From: Desulfobacterales bacterium
GTDB lineage: Bacteria; Desulfobacterota; Desulfobacteria; Desulfobacterales; RPRI01
Length of the DNA stretch: 7,039 nt
NCBI GenBank assembly: GCA_020052975.1
Contig: JAGVOC010000012.1
Span: 1-7,039, forward strand
Direction of reading: 5' to 3'
This document shows positions 1 through 6,305 of the stretch, piece by piece. The translations under genes and the position numbers were made by a program. Each line of letters begins with the position of its first letter. The first letter of the stretch is position 1. The notes beneath the pieces were generated by a model that saw only the letters and a list, made by a program, of their open reading frames with translations, was not told where the DNA came from and did not search any database.

Positions 1-1
1 C

Positions 2-1909
2 ACCGAATTCTATTATTCCCGTTTCACGGTGAGACCCTACGAATTGCCGAATCTCTCTGTCCAGCTCGACAGGCAGAGGGATTATGATCATCTCTCTCCT
101 AGGGACGCAGATTCCACCGATACGAAATTCACTGGCACGTCATGGCACGACCTGACATACAGGGGATTGAAATTCTCGTACAACGTCTCATACAAATGGA
201 ATGAGAATAAAACGCCCCTGAACACTGTCTATAACACAGTGAATAATAACCTGAACTGCATGTACAACATCGGTTACAACAAATCGCTTCTGAACAACCG
301 CATCAGTCTGACAGCGGGGTATCAGGGTAATTATACCCGTAACAAGACCGAGAGTTTTGCACGACAGGGAGGCAGCATCGAGGTCAGGAGGACGCCTGTA
401 TCCGGACAGTATGGTCTCGGGACGCAGATTCAACCGCCGGTAGACACGCTTGTTCCGACCCCTACGCTTACTGACGGCAACTATGATTCACCTGCGACGA
501 CTTCAGGCGGCACAATCAATATCGGACAGAACGGGAGCAGGTACCACAACATAGGAGTTCTGAATGAATCCGGCAAATCAGTCGACGCCCTTTACCTTTA
601 TGTGAATAAAGACGTCAGGAATGATATAAATTTAGTCAATCCGGCCAATTGGAGAGTTTACAGGAGCAATACCAATCTGCCAAATACCTGGACGGAAGTA
701 TCTGTTCAGACAATAACCCTAACATTGTTCGATGCGCTTAACCATATCTATCGCTACGAAATGCAACTCTCTTCCGCACAGGATGCGCTCTATCTGAAGG
801 CGGTGACAATGGATACCGCAACCATAAACGATGTGTTCGTCACTGAGATAGAAGCATGGGGAACGGAAACCTTCGGGAAAGGCAAAAATACTGAAATCAG
901 TACGTTTTTCACCCACGGAATCAACTTTGGCGCAACGTACAGACCGGTTACCAGGTTGAGCTTTGCCCTGAACTACTATCTGAACCGGAATGACCAGGAG
1001 CCTGAGTCGATTCCGGGTTCCATAGGAGGGGCCTTCGCAAACATTATCAGTAAGCTTGACAGCGAAAAGAATGCCAACCTGAAAAGTAATGTGACAAGGA
1101 CCTATGGCGCGAGCGCCACATGGCTTACCACCAATTTTTTGACAACAACAGCACGAATTCAGAGAAACGAGGCTTTTGACAACAGAGCTGAGGATGATCC
1201 GAACAAAACCGAAATAAAGTCGGATTCCTATTCCCTTACGTTCAGTTCGTCCCCTATACCAACGCTCGATACCAATCTCTCCCTAATCAGGACATACAGC
1301 TACAGCTTTGATCAGAAACAATCACTTAGTAACCTTGTACTTCTCACGGTAGGATCGCGGCTGCACAGGGATGTGAATATGATTACTGACGTCGGGTATA
1401 CGAACGCGAAGACCTATCCGGTATACCATCTATCAAACCCTGCATCTTCAATAGAAAAGACGCGGAACACCACATGGTACGTGAGGGGAACGCTGGATGC
1501 GCGGCTCACGCTGAACCTGACGGCAAACTTGAACTACGGGTTGAGCTTTCTTTCCGGAGATACATCCGGACATTCCCATGACGGAGCATTTATCGTTACC
1601 TACCGTCCCGGAAGGTTCATCAGTCTTTCAGGGACCTTCCGGATAAACGATACGGACGGGGAACAAACCATTTCTGAAGGGGCATTTGTCGACTGGCTGG
1701 TGGTGCCCGCAGTCAGGATGAACCTCCGTTACGAACACAGCTATAAGAAATCGGAGGCCATCAATATGCATACGATGGGCGGATATTTTTTATGGTATAT
1801 GACAAGATTCATTGATTTCCAGTTCACCTATAATTACACCCTCAGCGAAGATGAGAAAAAGACCGAATCGTACAACCTGGGAGGCAATCTCACATGCAGG
1901 TTCTGGTAA
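2..1909 (+). CDS. Outer-membrane beta-barrel protein with discoidin-like insert (5' end missing)
   Basis: The frame is open from the first bases of the window, so this is the C-terminal 635 residues of a longer protein; the GTG at 29 is only an internal codon. Most of the sequence is alternating polar/hydrophobic strands rich in Asn, Thr, Ser, Tyr and Arg with long polar loops, and it ends in the aromatic residues Arg-Phe-Trp. This is the pattern of a BAM-assembled outer-membrane barrel. A region of different character (about 431-865) interrupts the barrel and resembles a galactose-binding-like beta-sandwich. No N-terminal CXXC or haem motif is visible in the part present. Downstream lie lipoproteins, a folding factor and a multihaem cytochrome, so a conduit or porin role is plausible. 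I do not recognise a named family; MtrB/PioB-type porins and other large Nitrospirota/Desulfobacterota barrels are alternatives. The barrel call is firm, the function is not. Confidence 0.8.
   Translation, partial: TEFYYSRFTVRPYELPNLSVQLDRQRDYDHLSPRDADSTDTKFTGTSWHDLTYRGLKFSYNVSYKWNENKTPLNTVYNTVNNNLNCMYNIGYNKSLLNNRISLTAGYQGNYTRNKTESFARQGGSIEVRRTPVSGQYGLGTQIQPPVDTLVPTPTLTDGNYDSPATTSGGTINIGQNGSRYHNIGVLNESGKSVDALYLYVNKDVRNDINLVNPANWRVYRSNTNLPNTWTEVSVQTITLTLFDALNHIYRYEMQLSSAQDALYLKAVTMDTATINDVFVTEIEAWGTETFGKGKNTEISTFFTHGINFGATYRPVTRLSFALNYYLNRNDQEPESIPGSIGGAFANIISKLDSEKNANLKSNVTRTYGASATWLTTNFLTTTARIQRNEAFDNRAEDDPNKTEIKSDSYSLTFSSSPIPTLDTNLSLIRTYSYSFDQKQSLSNLVLLTVGSRLHRDVNMITDVGYTNAKTYPVYHLSNPASSIEKTRNTTWYVRGTLDARLTLNLTANLNYGLSFLSGDTSGHSHDGAFIVTYRPGRFISLSGTFRINDTDGEQTISEGAFVDWLVVPAVRMNLRYEHSYKKSEAINMHTMGGYFLWYMTRFIDFQFTYNYTLSEDEKKTESYNLGGNLTCRFW
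431..865 (+). other. Discoidin (F5/8 type C)-like domain inserted in the barrel
   Basis: About 145 residues between two barrel-like halves have the layout of a galactose-binding-like beta-sandwich. There is an early LTDGN motif, then a stretch reading WRVYRSN...WTEV, which matches the usual 'W-x-V-y-x-S-x-D-g-x-x-W-t-x-V' pattern. It closes with ALYLKAV followed by VTEIEAWG, which resembles the typical end of F5/8 type C domains (RYIRL ... EIEVYG). Such domains usually bind glycans or other surface ligands. The placement suggests a large extracellular loop or a periplasmic plug, but topology cannot be decided from sequence alone. Assignment is by pattern recognition, without a profile search. 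Confidence 0.55.
1879..1896 (+). promoter_or_regulatory. Possible ribosome binding site and ATG at the end of the barrel gene
   Basis: GGGAGG at 1879-1884 lies 9 bases before an ATG at 1894 that overlaps the barrel stop codon. The reading frame from this ATG stays open through the repeat-filled spacer into the lipoprotein gene. The GGGAGG also simply encodes part of Leu-Gly-Gly of the barrel, so it may be accidental. I prefer a downstream start at 2149 for the lipoprotein. Confidence 0.25.
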
Positions 1910-1921
1910 CACTGTTTAAAA

Positions 1922-1977
1922 AGTTTACACAGTTGTTTGAATCGGAAAACTCAGTAAACCAAGAAAACCGTGTAAAC
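1922..1977. repeat. Low-complexity inverted repeat after the barrel gene
   Basis: The spacer begins, 12 bases after the stop codon, with GTTTACACAGTT (1923-1934). This is mirrored by AACCGTGTAAAC (1966-1977), an inverted repeat with one mismatch. Between and after them are variants of CAGTAAACC. The 13-mer AGTTTACACAGTT recurs at 2717-2729, directly after the next gene's stop codon, so the two spacers are related. It could fold in RNA, but there is no following U-tract to make it a convincing terminator. Confidence 0.6.
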
Positions 1978-1996
1978 AGAGTAAACCATATAGACT

Positions 1997-2133
1997 CCAA
2001 ATCCAGCGATTCGTATCTCAAACGTTTGATAAATGTGTCATTGCGAGAACCTGAAAGGTGCGTGGCAATCTCCCATGAGAAGACGAGATTGCTTCGTTAC
2101 ACTCGCAATGACAATTCTTATCGCTGGATTTGG
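1997..2133. repeat. Nested palindromic element (MITE/REP-like)
   Basis: Three nested inverted repeats are centred on the same point. The outer arms are perfect 14-mers, CCAAATCCAGCGAT at 1997-2010 and its reverse complement at 2120-2133. The middle arms are perfect 12-mers, TGTCATTGCGAG at 2036-2047 and CTCGCAATGACA at 2102-2113. The inner arms are perfect 8-mers, GCAATCTC at 2065-2072 and GAGATTGC at 2085-2092. The middle element closely resembles the dispersed CATTGCGAG...GCAATCTC palindromes common in Nitrospirota, Desulfobacterota and Chloroflexota genomes. It codes for no transposase and is probably a non-autonomous or structural repeat in the spacer. Confidence 0.85.
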
Positions 2134-2148
2134 GTCGACCATGTAAAT

Positions 2149-2715
2149 TTGCTAAAACGTTTTTATCTGGTAAGCTTCTTGCTTCTTGTTTGTTTACTAT
2201 GTTTCACAGGAGGTTGCGGGCCGAAGCATTTTGTTAAAAAGAATACGGATACAAGCGGTCTGAAGAAGATAGCGGTGATGCCGTTCGAGAATTTTACCAG
2301 TGATGAGCATGCCGGGGAGAAGATACGGCAGATAGTCCTGACAGAATTGCTTTCACGGAACGTGGAGGTGATTGAACCCGGTGAGATAACGAAGCTCTTA
2401 AAGGAATTAAAGGTAAGGGCTATTTCCACAATCAGCGTGAAGGAACTCCAGGAAATAGGAACGAAAACCGGCGCGTCAGCGGTAATGATGGGAGCTGTTG
2501 AAACATATGGCACGGGAAAAGGCGTCTCTGTCTCATACCCCGAGGTGACGATAACTTTGCGCCTCATCGAGGTTTCTTCCGGAAATATCGTTTGGTCGGT
2601 GCGGCATACGTCAGGAGGCCCGGATTTCTGGACCAGACATTTCGGGTCAGAAGGGACGTCATTGAGTGAGGCAGCAGGAAAAGTAGTTAAAGAAGCAATA
2701 AGAACATTGTTTTAA
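2149..2715 (+). CDS. CsgG/LpoB/TolB-N-like lipoprotein (first paralogue)
   Basis: This is a 188-residue lipoprotein if translation starts at the TTG at 2149. That start gives a basic N-terminus (MLKR), a Leu-rich hydrophobic stretch and a lipidation cysteine at residue 23 in FTGGC; the -3 position is not ideal for a lipobox. The mature domain starts KKIAVMPFENF (about residue 39). It then has VMMGAVETYG, PEVTITLRLIEVSSGNIVW and a C-terminal helix. This is the order seen in the CsgG/LpoB/TolB-N-type fold, whose members include curli secretion and penicillin-binding-protein activator lipoproteins. The start is uncertain: no good Shine-Dalgarno precedes 2149, and the frame is open back to an ATG at 1894. 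The upstream 85 codons translate the repeat element and look non-coding, and the LLKR start region matches the next gene's N-terminus. Likely anchored in the outer membrane facing the periplasm; function unknown. Confidence 0.75.
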   Translation: MLKRFYLVSFLLLVCLLCFTGGCGPKHFVKKNTDTSGLKKIAVMPFENFTSDEHAGEKIRQIVLTELLSRNVEVIEPGEITKLLKELKVRAISTISVKELQEIGTKTGASAVMMGAVETYGTGKGVSVSYPEVTITLRLIEVSSGNIVWSVRHTSGGPDFWTRHFGSEGTSLSEAAGKVVKEAIRTLF

Positions 2716-2716
2716 G

Positions 2717-2797
2717 AGTTTACACAGTTCGTTGAGTTTGTTGAGTTATAACACAAGAAACCTGGCAAACTCAATAAACCCAAGAAACTCAATAAAC
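2717..2797. repeat. Low-complexity inverted repeat between the two lipoprotein genes
   Basis: This spacer opens with the same 13-mer (AGTTTACACAGTT, 2717-2729) that follows the barrel gene. It continues with GTTTGTTGAGTT (2736-2747), whose near-complement AACTCAATAAAC occurs twice, at 2768-2779 and 2786-2797. It ends just before the ribosome binding site of the next gene. It appears to be another copy of the same repeat family as 1922-1977, diverged by slippage-like changes. Confidence 0.6.
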
Positions 2798-2800
2798 TAT

Positions 2801-2807
2801 GAGAGGT
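2801..2807 (+). promoter_or_regulatory. Ribosome binding site fixing the start at 2817
   Basis: GAGAGGT at 2801-2807 sits 9 bases before the ATG at 2817. An earlier in-frame ATG at 2799 overlaps this site and has no Shine-Dalgarno of its own. The 2817 start also gives a normal lipoprotein signal peptide. Confidence 0.6.
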
Positions 2808-2816
2808 TGTAACACA

Positions 2817-3392
2817 ATGAAATTATTGAAGCGATTGGTTCCGATAAGCGTTATCATTTTATTAATTGTTGGATGCGGTGGAAAAGGCAATTCATCTTTT
2901 TATATAGACCAGAATGTCGATTTCAGTTTCATCAAGCGGGTAGCCGTGCTGCCTCTCGATAATCACAGCAACGATAAATTCGCTGCGGATGCGGTCAGGC
3001 AGGTTGTTATCAGCGAGCTGCTCGCCTCGAACCTTGTTGAAGTTGTATGTCCGGGCGATGTGAACGCTGCACTGGCGTCGCTCAAGTTCAAGTCCGGAGA
3101 CTCACCGAATTCAGAGCAGATGAAATCCATCGGGAAATCCCTGCATGTTCAGGGGATCATCCTTGGAGCGGTCAACAAATATGGTGAGATCAGGGAAGGG
3201 AACGTATCCGCGCCTGAGGTCGCCATTACCCTTATGATGGCTGACGCCAGTTCGGGGAGCATTATCTGGTCTGTCACCAAAACAAAGGGAGGGGCCAGTT
3301 TTATGGCAAAGCATTTTGGCGCAAGGGCGGATACCATGAGCGAAACGGTTCTGGAGGTTGTCAGGGAGGCGATACAGACCTTGTATCACTGA
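2817..3392 (+). CDS. CsgG/LpoB/TolB-N-like lipoprotein (second paralogue)
   Basis: This is a 191-residue lipoprotein starting MKLLKRL, with a hydrophobic segment and a lipobox ending IVGC (Cys20). The mature domain runs RVAVLPLDN (about residue 39), ASNLVEVVCPGDV, GIILGAVNKYG, APEVAITL, SSGSIIWSV and a C-terminal helix ending VREAIQTLYH. It is colinear with the preceding lipoprotein over its whole length, including the HFG turn before the last helix, so the two arose by duplication. Upstream is a repeat-filled spacer and downstream a 68-base hairpin element, so co-transcription with either side cannot be proven here. As for the family in general, a periplasm-facing outer-membrane accessory subunit is likely. 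The partner is unknown, but the neighbouring barrel or cytochrome are the obvious candidates. A mature-region Cys occurs in VVCPGD, unlike the paralogue. Confidence 0.85.
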   Translation: MKLLKRLVPISVIILLIVGCGGKGNSSFYIDQNVDFSFIKRVAVLPLDNHSNDKFAADAVRQVVISELLASNLVEVVCPGDVNAALASLKFKSGDSPNSEQMKSIGKSLHVQGIILGAVNKYGEIREGNVSAPEVAITLMMADASSGSIIWSVTKTKGGASFMAKHFGARADTMSETVLEVVREAIQTLYH

Positions 3393-3416
3393 AAATTTAT
3401 AGTGAATTCTATCGTT

Positions 3417-3484
3417 GTCATTATCCGGCTTGACCGGATAATCCAGGCCTTTCTCTGGATTCCCCGATCAAGTCGGATAATGAC
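3417..3484. repeat. 68-base hairpin repeat element with sub-hairpins
   Basis: Two 30-base arms (3417-3446 and 3455-3484) are complementary at 26 of 30 positions around an 8-base loop. The outer termini are GTCATTATCCG and CGGATAATGAC. Each arm also folds on itself: ATCCGG-CTTGA-CCGGAT in the left arm and CCGA-TCAAG-TCGG in the right, so a cruciform or cloverleaf is possible. It resembles the dispersed GTCATTCCGGC...GAATCCAG type repeats of many bacterial genomes. A T-rich run begins only about 11 bases downstream, so terminator activity is possible but not clear. The rest of the 3393-3606 gap shows no gene. Confidence 0.85.
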
Positions 3485-3591
3485 CGGAAGAAGAATTTTT
3501 ATAATTTTTACCAGTTCTTGAGGCTCTATTTATTATGAAAACGGAGTACAGGGTGCAGCGCACTAAGACCAGCGGACAGGAGGTCGTAAGC

Positions 3592-3609
3592 AAAGGGTTG
3601 AATAGAATG
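3592..3609 (+). promoter_or_regulatory. Ribosome binding site deciding the start at 3607
   Basis: AAAGGGTTGAAT at 3592-3603 is followed three bases later by ATG 3607. The identical 12-mer occurs at 6305-6316, again three bases before an ATG (6320) at the start of the cytochrome gene. AAAGGG would be the Shine-Dalgarno, 9 bases from the start. A stronger-looking AGGAGGT at 3578-3584 is 13 bases from an in-frame TTG at 3598, which is an alternative start. Confidence 0.4.
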
Positions 3610-4659
3610 AGAACTTGTCAAAACATATTTGGCCCTTTGCTTCGAACCCTCTGTCTTTTACTTGTCTTTATTGGTTTTTTTATGTTCTCTCATGGCAGTG
3701 GATTCGCAGGAGCAGCCGAAGAAAAAGAGAGGATAGCGTTGCTTCCCTTTGAAAATTTCACTGAGGATCCAAATGCGTTGAAATTTCTCATGCCCAAAAT
3801 AAGGAGCAGACTTGAAGATAAGGGATTTATGGTTATCGACGAGGCAACACTTGACGCATTTTTACTCAGGGAGAGGATCAGGACCACCGGCTGCATCGGG
3901 AGAGAGGCCGCCGGAAAAATGGGGCGGGAACTGGATGTCAGGGGTATCGTGCTGGGGTCGGTCAATTCGTTTTCGAACGGTGAGAATCCCGTAGTCGGTC
4001 TGTCAGCCAGGCTTGTTCGAACTGCAGACTGCGGTATTCTCTGGGCAGATAACACAGCATTTACCGGAGAGGATTTCACAACCGTCCTGGAACTGGGTAC
4101 GATCAGAGAGATCGGGCAACTCACGGACAGAGTATTGGATGCGTTATTCGATTCTCTTGACACATATCCGCTCAAAAAAGAGAGCGGGAAGACATATAAA
4201 ATTGCGGTTATACCGTTTAAAAACGACAGCAAGAGAGACGACGCGGGTATGATTGCAACATATCTTTTTCTTTCAGCGCTGTCCAAGAACAAGATGTTCG
4301 AGGCTGTGGAATTCGGTGAAGTAAGACGGTTCATGGTTGAAAACCGGATAAGAGGTAAGGGGGAACTGGATTATACGAATAAGGATACTCTGGCAGAAAT
4401 GACCGGAGTGGACGGCGTTCTTGTCGGGACGGTCGAGTCATATAGCGAGGGGAAGGGAAACATGCCGCCGGAGGCGTCAATAAGCGCCCGCCTTATCGAC
4501 GCCCGGAAAAACAGAATACTCTGGTGCAACCGCTATGAATACAGGGGCGATGACGACATTGTAATGCTCGACTGGGGAAGGATACGGTCAGCGGAAAATG
4601 TGGCTTACAAAATACTATCAAAAATTGTTAAAGATATGGAGACGATAAAGTGGCAATAA
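3607..4659 (+). CDS. Secreted protein with two tandem CsgG/LpoB/TolB-N-like domains
   Basis: The 350-residue product has a long hydrophobic signal segment (about residues 11-27) followed by SGFAGAAEE, a typical signal peptidase I site. There is no lipobox, so it is probably soluble in the periplasm. Two copies of the domain carried by the preceding lipoproteins follow. Copy one (about residues 42-183) has RIALLPFENF, GIVLGSVNSF and GLSARLVRTADCGILW. Copy two (about 197-343) has KIAVIPFKND, GVLVGTVESY, SISARLIDARKNRILW and the RGDDD turn. An ATG at 3535 would add 24 residues, but that stretch (KTEYRVQR) looks like translated repeat and would bury the signal peptide. Copy one has two cysteines (96 and 142) that could form a disulfide, and copy two has one (307). 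The stop overlaps the next gene by 10 bases, implying coupled translation. Function unknown. Confidence 0.8.
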   Translation: MRTCQNIFGPLLRTLCLLLVFIGFFMFSHGSGFAGAAEEKERIALLPFENFTEDPNALKFLMPKIRSRLEDKGFMVIDEATLDAFLLRERIRTTGCIGREAAGKMGRELDVRGIVLGSVNSFSNGENPVVGLSARLVRTADCGILWADNTAFTGEDFTTVLELGTIREIGQLTDRVLDALFDSLDTYPLKKESGKTYKIAVIPFKNDSKRDDAGMIATYLFLSALSKNKMFEAVEFGEVRRFMVENRIRGKGELDYTNKDTLAEMTGVDGVLVGTVESYSEGKGNMPPEASISARLIDARKNRILWCNRYEYRGDDDIVMLDWGRIRSAENVAYKILSKIVKDMETIKWQ

Positions 4660-6305
4660 AAAAGTCAATAGTCATTAGTCAACAGTCAGTAGTAAATAGC
4701 ATCTTACTGCTTGCTGCTTTCTGCTTACTGTTTACTGTTTTTTCTGGTTGCGCAACGTTTTCACAAAAAGAATCGGTCCTTGCCGTTGTTGACGGCGCCC
4801 CGATTACCGAGGGAGATTTAAAATATGCGCTTGGGATTGCCCACAGGAAAGAGAATCTTTCCTCAGCGGGAACTCTTGACATACGACAATATGTTGATAA
4901 ACTCGTGGACGACAGACTGATTATGAACGAAGCGCGTAATGCGGGGATGGATAAATACCCGGAAGTGAGGCAGGCTATTGATGCATATATCCTGAGGGAA
5001 TCGGTCATAAAGCTCCGTGACGAAGAGATACTCAGGAAAGTCTCGGTTACGGAGCAGGAGAGTGAAGAATTTTACAGAACGAATTATGTACGGTTTGCCC
5101 TGAGAATTATAGAGACCGATTCCGGGGAAAAGGCTCAGACAATACTCGATGAACTGAAACGAGGGAGCGACTTTGTTGAATCAGCAAAAAAATATTCAAC
5201 GCACCCTGCGCAGCAAAAGGAAGATGAAATAATTCTGACCGGGCTCTCATTGTCCTCCGGTCTTCGTGAACCGGTGTATGAACTGACGCCGGGAGAAACA
5301 AGCGGTCCGGTACAAATCGGCGACAAGTACTATATCGTAAGATTAGTGCGGAGGGAAAAGGCTCCCATGGAGGAATTCGGGAAGGTCCGGGGGCAGGTAG
5401 AAAAGGTCATCAGAAAACAGAAAGAAAAGGCGAGAAGCGATGAATATATCGCGTATCTCAGGGGAAAGGGAGAAATAACAACCGATCAAGAACTGTTGTC
5501 AGAGGTAAGCCTGACTGGTTCCGGTGAGGAGAGAAAAAAATGGCTGGAGGACAGAAGACCCCTGACAACAGTGAATGACGCAGAACTTGCCGTGTCGGAT
5601 TTTCTTTCTTCAATACCACCAAGAAACAGAGAATCAAAAGAAGAACTCATTGAGCGCTGGATTGAGAGAAAACTGGTGGACCAGGAAGCGCTCAGCCGGC
5701 ATTACGAGAACGACCCCGACATGAAGAGGAGCATCCGCCGGTATGAGGATCAGCTCCTCAAAGACACATTCATTAAGAGGATTGTTTTTCCCCAGATCAA
5801 AATAACGGAGCAGACACTAAAGGACTATTATGGAAAGCATAAAGATGCTTTTACGAAGCCCGTGTGTTATAACATCCGGCAGATCACGGTAAAGAACCGT
5901 GAAGAAGCGGAAGAGATAGTGAAAAGTCTTTCCGGCGGAGTGGATTTTAGCTGGCTTGCGAAGAGGAAATCTGTTGATCCCTATGCAGATAAGGGCGGAG
6001 ATGCGGGCTGTCAGACGAAAAAAGAGTTGCCTGAGCAGGCAAGGGATCTTATAGACACGCTCAAGACAGGTGAGGCAAGTCCTGTCGTTCAGCTTGACCA
6101 GATATACAGAGTATTCATGATACGGGGACAGGAAGGGGGAACGGTCGAAGAGTTTGAAAAAGTGAAAGAGGCCGTCACCAGGGCATGTTTTTCAGAACAA
6201 CTCGACGCCCTTATGGAGAAGTATGTGAACCAACTCAAGGCCGACGCACGGATAGATATTTATACCGATGAAATCAGTGCGTTCGAAAAGAAGGTAAAGA
6301 CATGA
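4650..6305 (+). CDS. SurA/PrsA-like lipoprotein with two tandem chaperone-parvulin units
   Basis: This is a 551-residue lipoprotein starting at GTG 4650, preceded by GGAG at 4638-4641 (8-base spacing). The signal peptide ends in VFSGC, with lipidation at Cys34. Unit one has the SurA-N-type start VVDGAPITEGDL (about residue 46), helices to about 140 and a parvulin-like domain (about 148-235). Unit two repeats the order: VNDAELAVSDFL (about 308), helices with ERWIERKLVDQEAL, ITEQTLKDYY (about 385) and a parvulin-like domain (about 405-492) that keeps GGDAG. By manual comparison with the parvulin consensus, the N-terminal His (RHILV) is Arg152 in unit one and Gln411 in unit two. The C-terminal His (GYHIIKV) is Tyr228 and Arg487. 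It may therefore be a chaperone rather than an active isomerase. It probably helps fold the barrel or cytochromes encoded next to it. Confidence 0.85.
   Translation: MAIKKSIVISQQSVVNSILLLAAFCLLFTVFSGCATFSQKESVLAVVDGAPITEGDLKYALGIAHRKENLSSAGTLDIRQYVDKLVDDRLIMNEARNAGMDKYPEVRQAIDAYILRESVIKLRDEEILRKVSVTEQESEEFYRTNYVRFALRIIETDSGEKAQTILDELKRGSDFVESAKKYSTHPAQQKEDEIILTGLSLSSGLREPVYELTPGETSGPVQIGDKYYIVRLVRREKAPMEEFGKVRGQVEKVIRKQKEKARSDEYIAYLRGKGEITTDQELLSEVSLTGSGEERKKWLEDRRPLTTVNDAELAVSDFLSSIPPRNRESKEELIERWIERKLVDQEALSRHYENDPDMKRSIRRYEDQLLKDTFIKRIVFPQIKITEQTLKDYYGKHKDAFTKPVCYNIRQITVKNREEAEEIVKSLSGGVDFSWLAKRKSVDPYADKGGDAGCQTKKELPEQARDLIDTLKTGEASPVVQLDQIYRVFMIRGQEGGTVEEFEKVKEAVTRACFSEQLDALMEKYVNQLKADARIDIYTDEISAFEKKVKT
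4663..4740. repeat. Low-complexity repeat forming the signal peptide coding region
   Basis: Two runs of short near-repeats make up this stretch: AGTCAATAGTCATTAGTCAA-type units (4663-4699), then CTGCTTGCTG/CTTACTGTTTACTG-type units (4703-4740). The second run is roughly complementary in style to the first (AGT...AGTAAA against TTTACT). Such AGTCAGTAGT and CTGCTTACTG tracts are usually intergenic slippage repeats. Here they lie inside the gene at 4650 and encode residues about 5-31, including most of its hydrophobic signal segment. Confidence 0.6.

Noticed and set aside
1894..2148. Coding N-terminal extension of the first lipoprotein
   Set aside because: The stretch is made of a low-complexity repeat and a palindromic element, and it would place 85 residues before a normal-looking lipoprotein signal peptide.
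1922..2797. CRISPR-like array from repeated AAACTCA/TAAACC units
   Set aside because: Units are short, degenerate and irregularly spaced, with no constant spacer length, and they lie on both sides of a gene.
3500..3505. TATAAT that could be a -10 promoter box
   Set aside because: No -35 box like TTGACA lies 16-18 bases upstream, and the region is AT-rich, so the hexamer alone is weak.
3417..3510. Rho-independent terminator
   Set aside because: The stem is long enough, but the T-run starts about 11 bases after it and is interrupted; the structure fits a dispersed repeat better.
3535..3606. Upstream ATG start of the tandem CsgG-like gene
   Set aside because: It would add 24 residues that look like translated spacer repeat and push the signal peptide inward; 3607 gives a standard signal peptide.
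3690..4334. Minus-strand open frame of 214 codons opposite the tandem CsgG-like gene
   Set aside because: The plus-strand product has a signal peptide and two recognisable domains; the antisense product is Ser/Pro-rich with no domain pattern.
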